Shown one piece after another: positions 32,666-42,857 of a stretch of DNA of 64,000 bases. The first letter of the stretch is position 1; every line of letters begins with the position of its first letter. Source of the DNA: Lysinibacillus pakistanensis (GTDB lineage: Bacteria > Bacillota > Bacilli > Bacillales_A > Planococcaceae); NCBI GenBank assembly GCA_001312325.1, contig BBDJ01000002.1, positions 1-64,000 on the forward strand. Direction: 5' to 3'. The translations under genes were made by a program, and so were the position numbers. The notes beneath the pieces were generated by a model. That model was not told where the DNA came from, ran no database searches, and worked only from the letters and a program-made list of their open reading frames with translations.

Positions 32666-32699
32666 AAAAAAGACGCGATTTAGAAAGGATGATCATCGA

Positions 32700-33845
32700 A
32701 TGAGAAAGCTAAAAATAGGCATTACCTGTTACCCAACTGTTGGAGGCTCTGGTGTCATTGCGACAGAATTAGGAAAAATGCTTGCAGAGAGAGGACACGA
32801 AATTCATTTCATCACCTCAAGCGTACCATTTCGATTGAATAAAATTTATCCAACCGTCTTTTTCCATGAAGTAGAAGTGAATAACTATTCGGTATTTCAA
32901 TATTCTCCATACGATATTGCTTTAGCAAGTAAGATGGCTGATGTCATTAAGGATGAAGAGCTGGACGTATTGCATGTGCATTATGCTATTCCACATGCAG
33001 TATGTGCGGTATTAGCACGTGAAATGAGCGGGCGGGACATTGGCATTGTCACAACCTTACATGGCACTGATATATCGGTGCTAGGGCAGGATTCTACCCT
33101 GTCACAGGCGATAAAGTATGGCATTGATAAATCTGATATTGTCACTACAGTATCCCAAGCTTTAAAGGAACAAACTTATGAACTAATAGATACGGTAAAG
33201 CCTATTGAAACGATTTACAACTTTGTAGATGAGCGTGAATACTTCCCTCGTAATTCAGGCAATTTAAAGGAACAATTCGGTATTCAAGATGATGAAAAAG
33301 TCATTATTCACGTCTCTAACTTCCGTAAAATTAAGAATCTTCCGCATATTGTGGATGCATTTATGAAAATACGTGCGAATATGAAGGCAAAATTATTATT
33401 AGTAGGGGATGGACCAGAAAAGCATCGTGTAATGGACCAAGTAAAGGAAAGTCCTTATGTAAAAGATGTTTTGTTTTTAGGGAAACAGGAAAACTTGGCT
33501 GAATTGTATGCCATTAGTGATCTAAAATTATTACTTTCACAGCAGGAATCTTTCGGTTTGGTATTATTGGAAGCAATGGCGTGTGGCGTGCCTTGTATTG
33601 GCTCAAATGTTGGAGGAATCCCTGAGGTAATCGAACATGATGTGGATGGTTATATAGTGGAATTAGGGGATACAGATGCTGTAGCAGAGTACGCTGTAAA
33701 TTTATTACAGGATGAAGGTAAATTACAACGTTTCCGTGAAGCTGCTATCCGTGCTGTCGATGAAAAATTCCACTCAGCAAAAATTGTAGAGCAATATGAA
33801 AAATTGTACGAAAAGGTTGCGGAAAGAAATCATGCAAAACAATAA
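32700..33845 (+). CDS. bshA: Bacillithiol glycosyltransferase BshA
   Basis: BshA joins GlcNAc from UDP-GlcNAc to L-malate, the first step of bacillithiol synthesis. It is a GT4 retaining glycosyltransferase with [36 protein letters not shown] and [20 protein letters not shown] (C-terminal nucleotide-sugar site). 381 residues, intact, GAAAGGATG upstream. Followed by cca with overlapping start. Confidence 0.95.
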   Translation: MRKLKIGITCYPTVGGSGVIATELGKMLAERGHEIHFITSSVPFRLNKIYPTVFFHEVEVNNYSVFQYSPYDIALASKMADVIKDEELDVLHVHYAIPHAVCAVLAREMSGRDIGIVTTLHGTDISVLGQDSTLSQAIKYGIDKSDIVTTVSQALKEQTYELIDTVKPIETIYNFVDEREYFPRNSGNLKEQFGIQDDEKVIIHVSNFRKIKNLPHIVDAFMKIRANMKAKLLLVGDGPEKHRVMDQVKESPYVKDVLFLGKQENLAELYAISDLKLLLSQQESFGLVLLEAMACGVPCIGSNVGGIPEVIEHDVDGYIVELGDTDAVAEYAVNLLQDEGKLQRFREAAIRAVDEKFHSAKIVEQYEKLYEKVAERNHAKQ

Positions 33846-35009
33846 AGAATGGCAAGCAGCTATTCAGTTATAGAACAATTAGAAAACGCAGGCTTTGAAG
33901 CAGTAATCGTTGGTGGCGCGGTGCGAGATACAATACTCGGTCGCCCTGCCCATGATGTAGATGTGGCGACAAATGCCATGCCAGAAGAAGTAAAGTCCGT
34001 CTTTAATCATACGGCGGATATAGGTATTCAGCATGGGACGGTGCTTGTTATCGTGCCTGCCGGTTCTGTAGAGGTAACGACATTTCGTACCGACGGACAA
34101 TATACGGATCACCGTAGACCTGAGGAAGTGCAGTTTGTGCGTTCACTCCAGGATGATTTACAGCGTCGAGATTTTACGATGAATGCCATTGCGATGTGCC
34201 GCGATGGCTCTTTCGTTGATTTTTACGGCGGACGTCAGGATATTGAGGCTGGTATTATACGCGCTGTAGGTAATCCTCAGATTCGATTTACTGAGGATGC
34301 ATTACGCATGCTTCGAGCGGTACGATTTTCAGCCCAGCTTGGTTTTGAAATTGAGTCTGCAACATTGAAGGCAATTCAGAATAAGGTCGCTGATATTTCC
34401 TGGATTGCAAATGAACGTATAAAGGCAGAGCTTGATAAGATGTGGACAGGGAAAGATGTTTTTAAGGGTATTACAATGCTTGAGCAAAGTAGTTTAGCCA
34501 ATTATTTGCAAGGTTCTTTTGAGGCTAAACAGTGGTGTGATTTTAAGGCTCATCATAAGCTAATAGGCTGGGCATATTTTGCGGTGTTACAGGGTGAATG
34601 CTGGCAAGACGTATTGCGTAGCTATCGATTATCGAATAAGGAAATCGGTTTTGTCAAGGCCGTGATAGCCGCTTTAGATGCCTTAAAAAGAGGTTGGTCC
34701 AATATGGATTACTTGATGTTTACGCAGCAAGAACTTGAAACAGCTCGCTATGTTGCAGAGCTTAGAGAACTTAGCGTTCATATACCACAGCAAAGTATAC
34801 CTGAATTACAGGCTCAGCTTCCAATAAAACATCAGAAGGAATTAGTAGTAAACGGTTCTGACTTATTAACATGGTCTGGAAAAAAGGGTGGGCCATGGGT
34901 AAAGGAAGCATTACAAAAGATGCTAGAAGCAGTCGTGAATGGCGAACTACAAAATGACCGACAACAGATAAAGGAATGGATAGAGCATGAGTATTTCCAT
35001 GAAGGATGA
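33832..35009 (+). CDS. cca: CCA-adding tRNA nucleotidyltransferase (frameshifted near start)
   Basis: Adds or repairs the tRNA 3' CCA end. The class II nucleotidyltransferase core is [20 protein letters not shown] with the two catalytic aspartates, then [10 protein letters not shown] and [21 protein letters not shown] place the start at the ATG at 33832 overlapping the end of bshA: it has GGAAAG upstream and reads [12 protein letters not shown], joined to [13 protein letters not shown] by one missing G near 33868. The ATG at 33849 has no ribosome binding site. Corrected length is 392. Confidence 0.92.
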
Positions 35010-35973
35010 AATTTTAAAAAGAATATTAGCAGCTGACGGTGAAGCGGTTTCTGGTCAGGAGCTGGCAGATTCTCTTGGTGTATCGCGTACAGCCATTTGG
35101 AAGCATATGCAGACACTGCAGGAAGAAGGCTATACATTTGAAACAATTAAGAAAAAAAGGTTATGTGCTGACAGGAGTACCTAATAGTTTAAGTCCAACC
35201 CAAATTGAGCTTTTTTTTAAATACAAAACAGTTTGGACGGGAAATTCATTATTTTGATGTAGTAGATTCAACACAAACAATTGCTCATAAGCTTGCACAG
35301 GAGGGCGCACCACAAGGCACGGTTATAATTGGGGAAGAGCAAACTGCTGGCCGTGGTCGTATGGCTCGTATGTGGGAGTCTGCAAATGGCACTGGCATTT
35401 GGATGACTATTATTGTGAGGCCAGATGTTACACCCCAGCAAGCTTCTTCCTATACGCTTGTCGTGGCAGTTGCCGTGACAATGGCAATTAAGACATTATA
35501 TAAACAGATTGAACCGGCTATTAAATGGCCAAATGATCTTCTGATTAACGGGAAAAAAATGTACTGGTATTTTAACGGAGATGCAGGCAGAGGCGGATAT
35601 GGTACAAGCTCTACTTGTAGGTATCGGCATTAATGCAAATCAGGTAGCATCAGATTTTTCACCAGATATAGCTAATATTGCAACATCTCTACGCTTAGAA
35701 GTGGGTGAGGAGATCAACCGTGCTGCACTTGTTGCAACAATCTTACAGTACTTAGAGCAATTTACAGAGTTATATGTCAAAGAGGGCTTTATAAGTATAA
35801 AAGCGCTGTGGGAGCAAATGTCCTGCACAATTGGTCAACGCATTGAGGTTACGACGATACGTGAACGTTTTGAAGGCATTGCTAGTGGAATTACAGAAGA
35901 TGGAGTACTACAGCTTACCCAAGACGATGGAACTATCCGTACAATCTATGCAGGCGATATAAAAATCATATAA
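34987..35973 (+). CDS. birA: Bifunctional biotin-protein ligase/repressor BirA (three frameshifts)
   Basis: An N-terminal winged-helix DNA-binding domain (SGQELADSLGVSRTAIWKHM) is fused to the biotin ligase domain: VDSTQTIAHKLA, GEEQTAGRGRMARMW (biotin/ATP loop) and AIKWPNDLLINGKK. It biotinylates acetyl-CoA carboxylase and represses biotin genes. Breaks: extra A at 35152-35158, extra T at 35211-35218 and extra A at 35553-35559. Corrected length is 327. Its start overlaps the end of cca. Confidence 0.94.
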
Positions 35974-35974
35974 A

Positions 35975-36010
35975 AATAAGCTGCAAGTTCATTACTTGCA
36001 GCTTATTTTA
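35975..36010. terminator. Bidirectional terminator between birA and the DUF4097 gene
   Basis: A perfect 14-bp stem AATAAGCTGCAAGT / ACTTGCAGCTTATT with A- and T-rich flanks serves convergent genes. Confidence 0.9.
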
Positions 36011-36013
36011 ATT

Positions 36014-36854
36014 TCATTTTTTTAAAGACACATCTAAGTCACCGTGCGACAAGGAAACATTCAACTGATGATCACCCTTGTTTAATTGAGTCACTGTTCC
36101 GCTTTGCTCTTCGTCATTGATGGATACATCACCAAAGCTTGTGTTTAATGCATAACCAATATCACTTTGTTTATTTTGTAAGTGAAGCGTTGCATCGCCA
36201 AAGCTAGAAGTAATAGTGGTTTGACCATTTAAAGTTCCATCAATATTTATATCTCCGTGCTTGCTTTCAATGTTGATGCCGTTACTAGAATATTGTTGGA
36301 GCGTTAAATCACCAAAGTCCTGGGCAATCTCTGTTTTCTCGCCTGTCGTATTCGTAAATGTAATATCACCGTAATCTTGAATAAGATTAAGCTGTTGATA
36401 ATGTAGTCCTTGTAGTGCTGTATCTCCGAATTTACTGTCTATCACAATCATATCTAGTTTTTTTATCTGCTGGGACATAGAGTTTGATAGAAGGTGAGGA
36501 AAAGCTAGCAAAGCCAAATTGCATGCGGTTCTTTTTCTTCGCTTTTGCTTCAATTGTTAAAGTTCCATTTTCAATATGATATGTTACATCTTGTTGCTCA
36601 AGTACATTTGCTTCTAGCTTATAGTTGCTATCATTTGCAATAATGCTAATATCGCCATAGTCATTCACTATATTTATACTCGTAAATGCATCCAAATCAT
36701 GTGATTGACTAACTAATGTATTATTGCCTGGTACATGTAGGCCATCCTCATCTTTGATAAGTAACCAGCGACCGCCTGAAAAATAGCCAACTACTGCTAA
36801 TAAAATACCAAAAGCAATCATTGTCATTGCTAAAAGAGTATTTTTGGAAGTCAT
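36014..36854 (-). CDS. DUF4097 membrane-anchored beta-repeat protein (frameshifted)
   Basis: An N-terminal membrane anchor (LLAMTMIAFGILLAVVGYF) is followed by repeating GDI/GDA/GDV-containing strands (YGDISII, FGDTALQ, YGDITFTN, FGDLTLQ, HGDINI, FGDATLH, FGDVSI, HGDLDV) spaced about 20 residues apart, a right-handed beta-helix-like DUF4097 domain. Such proteins often sit in envelope-stress operons; here PadR and a DUF1700 protein lie upstream. One extra A (plus-strand T7 at 36468-36474) breaks the frame; corrected length is 279. Confidence 0.85.
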
Positions 36855-36855
36855 T

Positions 36856-37459
36856 TTAAAAACCTCCTTTTTGTTTTCTCATTATTTTGTGGAATAATCT
36901 TCCCAATGTTTCAACTGAAATAAGGACGATTTTCTTGATAAAACGAGCGACGACAGGAAAGAGTAAAACGCCCAAACCTGTTACGATAAAGCCAACACCC
37001 ATAAAGAGTAAAGCAGTGGGCCAATCCTCTGTTAAAATAAAGAAACCTGAAATAAGGGCGGCAATTCCACCGAAAAAAATACTGATGATGCCAGCCCCAA
37101 TTGCAAAGATAAAACTGATAATCACCGCACCAAATGAAAAAATCAGTGCAATAGCCGCTGCAAGTAATGGTAGAGAAAGTGGTGCAGACAATATAGCTAG
37201 AATAATGAGCCAAATAGCTGTCATATTCTTTTTAGCTGATTTTTCTGAAGAAGCCTCCAAATCTTTCAGTGCAAAATCAGCTAATATTTGAGAGGCTACT
37301 TGTGAAGGGGAGCCGAGTTCTACAATAACCTTTTGTTCATTCTCCTCTCCAGCCTCTTCAAAGTATTCTTCATAATAGCAAGTGCAGCATCTAATTCATG
37401 CGCAGGAAGCCGACGTAATTTTCCTCGAAGCTTTTTTTTAAATAGCTTACTCTATCCAT
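36856..37459 (-). CDS. DUF1700 (HAAS-domain) membrane protein (two frameshifts)
   Basis: The corrected N-terminus (RGKLRRLPAHELDAALAYYE) is a HAAS domain, the short helical sensor module in DUF1700 proteins. Four hydrophobic helices follow (ILAILSAPLSLPLLAAAIAL, IFAIGAGIISIFFGGIAALI and others). Breaks: the A8 run opposite 37432-37439 (two fewer or one more A) and one missing T near 37373. Corrected length 200. Its ATG overlaps the padR stop, so translation is probably coupled. DUF1700 and PadR pairs commonly form autoregulated envelope modules. Confidence 0.8.
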
Positions 37460-37772
37460 TTACATTACCTCCTAATAGTACACAATCAACCTTTTCCTTA
37501 TAGAGTTTCCATTCTTTTAAAAGCTCTAGTAATCGTATTCGACCTTGTTCAGTAATTTGGTAATACCGTCTATTTCTACCTTGATATGGCTGATCGTAGG
37601 TTGTTAGGTAGTTTGCTTTTTGTAATCGACGTAGCACCGGATATAACGTTGATTCCGAAATATCCATCACAGATTGGACTTGCTGTGTCAATAAATAGCC
37701 ATATGCATCCTCTTTATCGACAATAGCAAGCACACAAGCATCAAGTAAAGCTGAACCAAGCTGAAATGTCAT
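37452..37772 (-). CDS. PadR family transcriptional regulator
   Basis: A winged-helix repressor of 106 residues: DAYGYLLTQQVQSVMDISES carries the recognition part, and TLYPVLRRLQKANYLT and RRYYQITEQGRIRLLELLKEW are hallmarks. I start at the ATG at 37772 (MTFQLGSALLDACVLAI); a GTG nine bases upstream overlaps GAGAGGTG. It heads the minus-strand operon with DUF1700 and DUF4097 genes and probably represses it through the palindrome upstream. Intact. Confidence 0.9.
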   Translation of the reverse strand: MTFQLGSALLDACVLAIVDKEDAYGYLLTQQVQSVMDISESTLYPVLRRLQKANYLTTYDQPYQGRNRRYYQITEQGRIRLLELLKEWKLYKEKVDCVLLGGNVNG

Positions 37773-37821
37773 TTTTTTCACCTCTCAATGGGTTACTTAT
37801 ACAAGGGTTTATATTATATAT

Positions 37822-37834
37822 CATATAGTATATG
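37822..37834. promoter_or_regulatory. Palindromic candidate operator upstream of padR
   Basis: CATATA-G-TATATG is a perfect palindrome; flanking ATATC and GGATAT extend it with one bulge. It lies 50 bp upstream of the PadR start, where an autoregulatory operator is expected. The whole 37800-37860 stretch is TA-rich, so chance is possible. Confidence 0.45.
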
Positions 37835-37979
37835 GATATTATATGATGTATAGCATTAAATTGTCAAATTCTATAAAAAAATAAATGACACTATTGTCAT
37901 TTATTTCTTGACTTCGAATAGTTGTTGAAGTATTCTGAAAATGATACTAGTGTCATTTTTGAAAAAGGAGGACAATTAG

Positions 37980-38656
37980 GTGCCAAAAGTAAGCAAAGAA
38001 TATGTACAGGAAAAGAAAAAGAAGATATTAGATTCTGCCTTAACTGTTTGTAAAATGAAGCCACTCTACGATATTACGATGAGAGATATTATTAAAGCTT
38101 CAGGAGTAAGCCAAGGGGGATCTACCGTTATTATTCAGATTTGGATGAAATACTTGTTGATGTCATTAACCAAGCTAATGCTAACGCAGATTATAAACAT
38201 CTTATTGATGAAATAATGGATACTAGTGATTCCCCCAAAACATCAATAATTCAATTATTTACATTTCTCGGGCAGTATATAAAGGAAAACCTATTGACGG
38301 TGGGAAAATTCCAATTTGAACTCACTATTTTATTTGCCAACAATCCAAAAAGACAAGAGAAAATTTTATCAAACATTACTGAGAATGAAAGTGGCCAATA
38401 TTTAATGCAGAATCTTTTTATTGCCATACGTAAGGGAATATCTACAGGCTGCTTTCAACCAGCAATTTCGATTGAGGACCTATCTATTTTTATGGTTACC
38501 TCAATTGATGGTATTGTTAGAGATGTTTTATTGCAAAAATGTTATGGCGTTTTACCGATTGATCAAATGCAGTTTGATGAAATTAAATTGATGAATACAC
38601 TGTGTAAATCTGTGTTATTACTACTAGGCTCTAAGGAAGGGGAGACAAAGAATTGA
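37980..38656 (+). CDS. TetR family transcriptional regulator (frameshifted)
   Basis: An N-terminal helix-turn-helix (ILDSALTVCKMKPLYDITMR, IIKASGVSQGG) and an all-helical C-terminal ligand domain. A missing G in the run at 38115-38119 breaks it; restored it reads SQGGIYRYYSDLDEILVDVI, the expected TetR continuation. A GTG start follows AAGGAGGAC. It lies immediately before, and overlaps, a CPBP-family protease gene that it may regulate. Corrected length 225. Ligand unknown. Confidence 0.88.
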
Positions 38657-39439
38657 GAGTAGAGATAAGAAGATTTTTAGTCCTAACCTTTGCAACTTCA
38701 TGGTTCATATGGGGAGGCTTAGCCCTCTTAACACAGCTAAATCTTCTGAAATTTGGCAGCGCGGTTTCAATGATATTATTTATTCTGGGCGGTGTCACGC
38801 CAGCTTTTTGTGAGATTTGGTTGAAAAAGAAATATTCAACGAAAGAAGAGTTTCATTCTTTTGTCCATAATATAAAAAAATGCTAAACACCCTTTATCAT
38901 GGTACATATTTGTTATAGGCTTGGCATTTATCGCTTGCTTTTTACCAACTCTCTGGGGCGGAGCAGTAATGGAAGAACCACTATACCTAGCATTTATTGA
39001 ACTTCCAATTATGATCATTGGAGGGGGTTAGAGGAAATCGGCTGGCGTGGTTTTTTTACAACCAACTTTGCAAAAAAAGATGGTCTCCATTACTCAGCAC
39101 ATTTATGGTAGGTGCTATTTGGACTATTTGGCATTTGCATTATGGTTTGTCGTGGGCTCTAATCAAATGAATATGAACTTCCTTTGGTTTACTTTAACAG
39201 CCTTGGCATTGTCCTTTTTATTAACCGTTATTTATCTTTTCACTAATAGTATTTTTCTCTGTATTATTTTCCATGCTTTCATTAATTCACTTTGGGATGT
39301 TTTTATTCCAGTTACAAATGTGGCATCTGGCTTATGGACCTTTTTATTGGCATTCCTTCTATTTGCCATTTTTGAAACCTATCAAAAAAAAGAAATTTCG
39401 CATAGTAAGATCATAGAGATTCTTACATTAATACCATGA
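38653..39439 (+). CDS. CPBP family intramembrane metalloprotease (five frameshifts)
   Basis: A membrane protease of the CAAX/bacteriocin-processing (Abi) family. Motif 1 is EEIGWRGFLQPTLQ (glutamates plus arginine), motif 2 is WHLPLWFVVGS and motif 3 lies in FHAFINSLWDV. Breaks: extra A at 38874-38880, missing G at 39023-39027, extra T at 39051-39057, extra A at 39072-39078 and missing C near 39138. Corrected length 261 with about eight helices. It begins at a TTG overlapping the TetR stop. Some relatives give immunity to bacteriocins; nothing shows that here, though a candidate bacteriocin lies 3 kb downstream. Confidence 0.82.
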
Positions 39440-39484
39440 AGTAAATGTAGTTATAAGAAAATAACAATTGAAGATTAGTAGGAA

Positions 39485-39770
39485 AATCTGTTATAGTATG
39501 TGCTGAAGGGCAGTATCCTTTGTGAACGGCACCTTCAAAAAGTAAGACCTATTTCTAATCAATATCTGCCTTGATCTTTTGAAGACAGGGACGGAAGAAA
39601 ACGAACGTTCAAAAATGTAACCTGATTTAAAATACAGGCTATTAAATGTTCAATATGCCTATAAATCAATCAAGTTACGGCCTCTTATGGATATTGCAAC
39701 TAGGAGGTAATTTTGACTATGAACGAAACACTACCCTTCTGTCCATTTAGGAACGGAAGGGTTTTTTTCT
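39485..39770 (+). ncRNA. Structured leader RNA upstream of panB
   Basis: The 360-bp gap before panB holds two mutually exclusive stems sharing CCTTCA: TGAAGG / CCTTCA and CTTCAAAAAG / CTTTTGAAG. Further down are a CCTG/CAGG stem, distant GTAAC/GTTAC pairing and a terminator hairpin just before panB. Panto­thenate genes in Firmicutes are known to carry a conserved pan RNA motif upstream; whether this is one cannot be told by eye. Confidence 0.45.
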
Positions 39771-39805
39771 GTTTTTTTTCCCTTAAAAAAAGGAGGACTA
39801 CATGA
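39719..39805 (+). CDS. Candidate 28-codon leader ORF before panB
   Basis: An ATG at 39719 follows AGGAGGT by ten bases and opens a frame of 28 codons (MNETLPFCPFRNGRVFF at its start). It passes through the terminator hairpin, and its TGA at 39803-39805 overlaps the panB ATG at 39802. The strong ribosome binding site and the overlap suggest a leader peptide or coupling, but a frame this short can arise by chance. Confidence 0.3.
   Translation: MNETLPFCPFRNGRVFFCFFSLKKRRTT
39733..39769 (+). terminator. Terminator-like hairpin just upstream of panB
   Basis: ACCCTTCTGT pairs with ACGGAAGGGT (one G-T pair) and a T run follows. It ends 33 bp before panB, after the structured leader, so it could act as an attenuator or end the upstream transcript. 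Confidence 0.8.
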
Positions 39806-40642
39806 TGAAAACTACTTCAGATTTTTTTAAAGATGAAGGGAGCAGGTGAAAAAAATTGTTATGCTAACTGCATATGATTATCCTGCTGCAAGATTCGCGG
39901 AGGAAGCGGATGTTGATATGATTCTAGTGGGCGATTCACTAGGAATGGTGGTGCTGGGCTATAACTCCACAATGCCAGTCACTGTAGCAGATATGGTTCA
40001 TCATGCAAAAGCAGTGCGCCGTGGTGCCAAGGATACGTTTGTCGTTGTGGATATGCCGTTTGGTTCCTATCATGGTGATGTAAACGAGACGTTGAAAACG
40101 GCTGTATTTATGATGCAGGAAACGGGTGCGGATGCACTAAAGTTAGAAGGGCTGATGAGGTTATACCAGCAATACGTAAATTAACATCAGCTGGTATTCC
40201 AGTAGTTGCACATTTAGGGTTGCTGCCACAATCAGCAGGAGTACTTGGTGGCTATAAGGTTCAGGGTAAAACCGCAGAGCAGGCAACGAAGTTATTAGAA
40301 GATGCAAAAAAATGCCAAGAGGCTGGAGCTTGTGCAGTTGTTGTCGAATGTATTCCACATCAGCTTACAGAGTTGCTAGCTGCTAATCTAATCATCCCAA
40401 CGATTGGTATTGGTGCAGGAGTAGAGGCTGATGGGCAAGTATTGGTTTATCATGATATGCTCGGCTACGGCTCCCATCATGTACCAAAATTTGTAGAGCG
40501 ATTTGGTGATATGGGGAACGAGGCAAGTCGTGGAATTGCAGATTATGTAACTGCAGTGAAGGCTGGAACATTCCCAGCGCCAAAGCATTTCTTCACGATG
40601 AAAGAGGAAGCACTGGATCAGCTATATGGGGGCGTAAAGTAA
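39802..40642 (+). CDS. panB: 3-Methyl-2-oxobutanoate hydroxymethyltransferase (three frameshifts)
   Basis: PanB makes ketopantoate from 2-oxoisovalerate and methylene-tetrahydrofolate. [34 protein letters not shown], and [12 protein letters not shown] hold the metal-binding aspartates; [20 protein letters not shown] is conserved. Breaks: extra T at 39822-39828, extra A at 39849-39855 and a missing G at 40149-40151 (restores [14 protein letters not shown]). AGGAGG precedes the ATG. Corrected length 279. First gene of panBCD. Confidence 0.95.
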
Positions 40643-41496
40643 TGAAAGTAGTCACAACAATTCAAGCACTAACGGCTGAAATCCAAGCAAGGAAACGAGA
40701 TCAACAATCAATTGGCCTAGTTCCAACGATGGGTTACTTACATGAGGGACATTTAACTCTTGCAAAGACAGCTCGTGCTGAAAATGATGTAGTTGTAATG
40801 AGTATTTTTGTCAATCCAACGCAATTTGGACCAAACGAAGACTTTGAAAGCTATCCACGAGACCTGCCGCAAGATACGGAATTGGCAGCTTCAGCAGGCG
40901 TAGATATCATTTTCGCACCAAGTGTTGAGGAGATGTATCCCTATGATGGTGGCATTCGTATTCATGCCGGTGAACAAGCAACCATTCTATGTGGCGCGAG
41001 TCGTCCTGGGCATTTTGATGGCGTTTTACAGGTCGTATCAAAATTATTTCACTTAGTACAACCAACAAAAGCATATTTCGGTCAGAAGGATGCACAGCAA
41101 GTTGCTCTAATTGCTACAATGGTTCGTGATTTTAACTATCCGTTAGAAATGCTAGTCGTTCCAATTGTACGTGAGGAGGATGGCTTAGCAAAATCCTCTC
41201 GAAATGTCTATTTAAATGAAGCAGAGCGTTTGGAGGCACCTGCCATTTATGAAGCACTACAGCTAGCCCGTGATAGCTTCTTAACAAACGGAGACGCAGA
41301 GAACGCTCTTATGAAAGCGAAAGCACATATTGCTGCAAAGACTCATGGCAAGATAGATTACATGGAGCTGTTAGCGTATCCAGATTTAACACCAGTCACT
41401 GCTAACACTGAGCAAGTATTATTAGCTACGGCTGTCTATATTGGTAGCACTCGTTTAATTGATAATTGTATCTTTAATGTGAAAGAGGGATTATAA
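40642..41496 (+). CDS. panC: Pantothenate synthetase
   Basis: PanC ligates pantoate and beta-alanine with [22 protein letters not shown] holds the HIGH-type motif; [33 protein letters not shown] and the KMSKS-like [10 protein letters not shown] are present. 284 residues, intact. Its ATG overlaps the panB stop. Confidence 0.97.
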   Translation: MKVVTTIQALTAEIQARKRDQQSIGLVPTMGYLHEGHLTLAKTARAENDVVVMSIFVNPTQFGPNEDFESYPRDLPQDTELAASAGVDIIFAPSVEEMYPYDGGIRIHAGEQATILCGASRPGHFDGVLQVVSKLFHLVQPTKAYFGQKDAQQVALIATMVRDFNYPLEMLVVPIVREEDGLAKSSRNVYLNEAERLEAPAIYEALQLARDSFLTNGDAENALMKAKAHIAAKTHGKIDYMELLAYPDLTPVTANTEQVLLATAVYIGSTRLIDNCIFNVKEGL

Positions 41497-41497
41497 A

Positions 41498-41881
41498 ATG
41501 TTAAGAATGATGATGAACAGTAAAATCCACCGTGCAACAGTGACACAAGCAGATTTAAACTATGTTGGATCGATTACAATTGATGAGGATATTTTAGATG
41601 CAGTAGGTATGCTTCCAAATGAAAAAGTGCATGTTGTGAATAATAACAATGGGGCACGCTTTGAAACTTATATTATTGCAGGAGAGCGTGGATCGGGCGT
41701 TATTTGTGTTAATGGAGCAGCAGCACGTCTAGTACAGCGTGGAGATATTGTCATTATTATTTCTTATGTGTATGTAGATAATAAAGAGGCCAAAGAGCAT
41801 AAGCCAACAGTGGCAATTATGGGTGAAGGCAATTCGATTAAAGAAATGATTACCCATGAGCCAGAGGCAACGGTTATGTAA
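41498..41881 (+). CDS. panD: Aspartate 1-decarboxylase precursor
   Basis: PanD makes beta-alanine from aspartate using a pyruvoyl group formed by self-cleavage at a Gly-Ser bond, here [30 protein letters not shown] and [19 protein letters not shown] complete the family. 127 residues, intact; last gene of panBCD, followed by a terminator. Confidence 0.97.
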   Translation: MLRMMMNSKIHRATVTQADLNYVGSITIDEDILDAVGMLPNEKVHVVNNNNGARFETYIIAGERGSGVICVNGAAARLVQRGDIVIIISYVYVDNKEAKEHKPTVAIMGEGNSIKEMITHEPEATVM

Positions 41882-42004
41882 TTTCAGTGTAGCTTTACAG
41901 GAGGATGAAGAGGTAAAATTAGCAAGATGTATTTCCATTAATTATCTAAATATTTATAGTATATTTTTTTTGAAATATATAATTTTAAATAGTCATTTTG
42001 AAGA

Positions 42005-42042
42005 AGATGCTGTCTGTATTTTATAGGCAGCATCTTTTTTTT
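42005..42042 (+). terminator. Terminator of panBCD
   Basis: AGATGCTGTCT and AGGCAGCATCT form an 11-bp stem (one G-T pair) with eight Ts. Downstream the base composition drops sharply in GC, marking the left edge of the AT-rich island. The rest of the gap to 42299 holds only the promoter below. Confidence 0.9.
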
Positions 42043-42231
42043 ATTACCATTTTATATTGGAATAAACACTTACATATTTTATACCTATACTTTTTTTGAA
42101 AAAAACGAATTATTAATATGTAGAAGATTTATGTAAATAACAAAAAAAGTTCAACCAATTATATCTTCATAGTATTGAGGAAATTAGATTTGATTACATA
42201 TATTGAATTGGTAATTTTTTTATATTTATTG

Positions 42232-42260
42232 TTGACAATTGTAATATTTTATAATTTAAT
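42232..42260 (+). promoter_or_regulatory. Promoter of the AT-rich peptide cluster
   Basis: A consensus -35 TTGACA at 42232-42237, a 17-bp spacer and TTTAAT at 42255-42260. It is followed by AAGGAAGGTG and the first gene of the island. Confidence 0.55.
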
Positions 42261-42299
42261 GTAAATATAAGTTAATAAAAAAGGAAGGTGTTAACTAAT

Positions 42300-42806
42300 T
42301 TGTTATATATAGAAAAATATTCCATAATTTTAATATTAGGTTGTTTTAACAATAATTATTAATAAAAATGTTTTTATTAATAAAAAATAATAATACAAAC
42401 AAAATAGTTGATTACGGTATTGAAAAAAATGATGAATTAATGACACCAGTACAATTTGATAAGCTTATTATGAGTAGTCAATTTGAAAAAACATTAGATA
42501 TGTATAAACCGAAGATTTTAATACTAATTAGTAAAGATTGCCCGTATTGCAAAGAGATTTTCGAGATATATTGGAATGAATTCCATAGTGAAGTAAATAA
42601 CTATAGAGATATTTTTGTATTGGTAGAAGATATTGATGAAAATTCAGAATCTTTTTTTAGAACTATACGATTTTAATTTCAATATTCTTAAATATAATAG
42701 GCAATTTCTTGCTGAAAATTCAATTGATACTGCCCCTTCATTTATATATTTAAATGAAATAAATGAAATAATATTAAAAACACCAGAGGTTTATAGTTTT
42801 TTTTAA
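42300..42806 (+). CDS. Thioredoxin-like protein, possible lipoprotein (frameshifted)
   Basis: A thioredoxin-fold protein with the active-site motif ISKDCPYCKEIF (CPYC, as in DsbA/thioredoxin-type oxidants). The clear frame runs from the ATG at 42368, but AAGGAAGGTG at 42281-42290 points to a TTG at 42300, giving MLYIEKYSIILILGC, a short hydrophobic leader with a lipobox-like cysteine; joining needs one missing base near 42358. A second break is an extra T at 42652-42658, after which the frame continues to 42806. It lies 51 bp before the cysteine-rich peptide and probably helps make its disulfides. Confidence 0.65.
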
Positions 42807-42857
42807 TTTAGTTTATGGTTCTAATTCTACAATCAAAAAAAAGGAGGAAGTATTATT

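Noticed and set aside
30480..35560. True pseudogenes in the dapB-birA region
   Set aside because: Breaks are all single bases in homopolymers in essential or conserved genes, with perfect continuation in the next frame, so they are treated as sequence errors.
38653..39439. CPBP protease as leader protease or immunity protein of the peptide cluster
   Set aside because: It lies 3 kb away, is separated by panBCD, and is coupled to its own TetR regulator; there is no direct link.
39485..39770. SRP RNA, 6S RNA or RNase P RNA before panB
   Set aside because: None of the conserved cores that I know for these RNAs could be found in the sequence.
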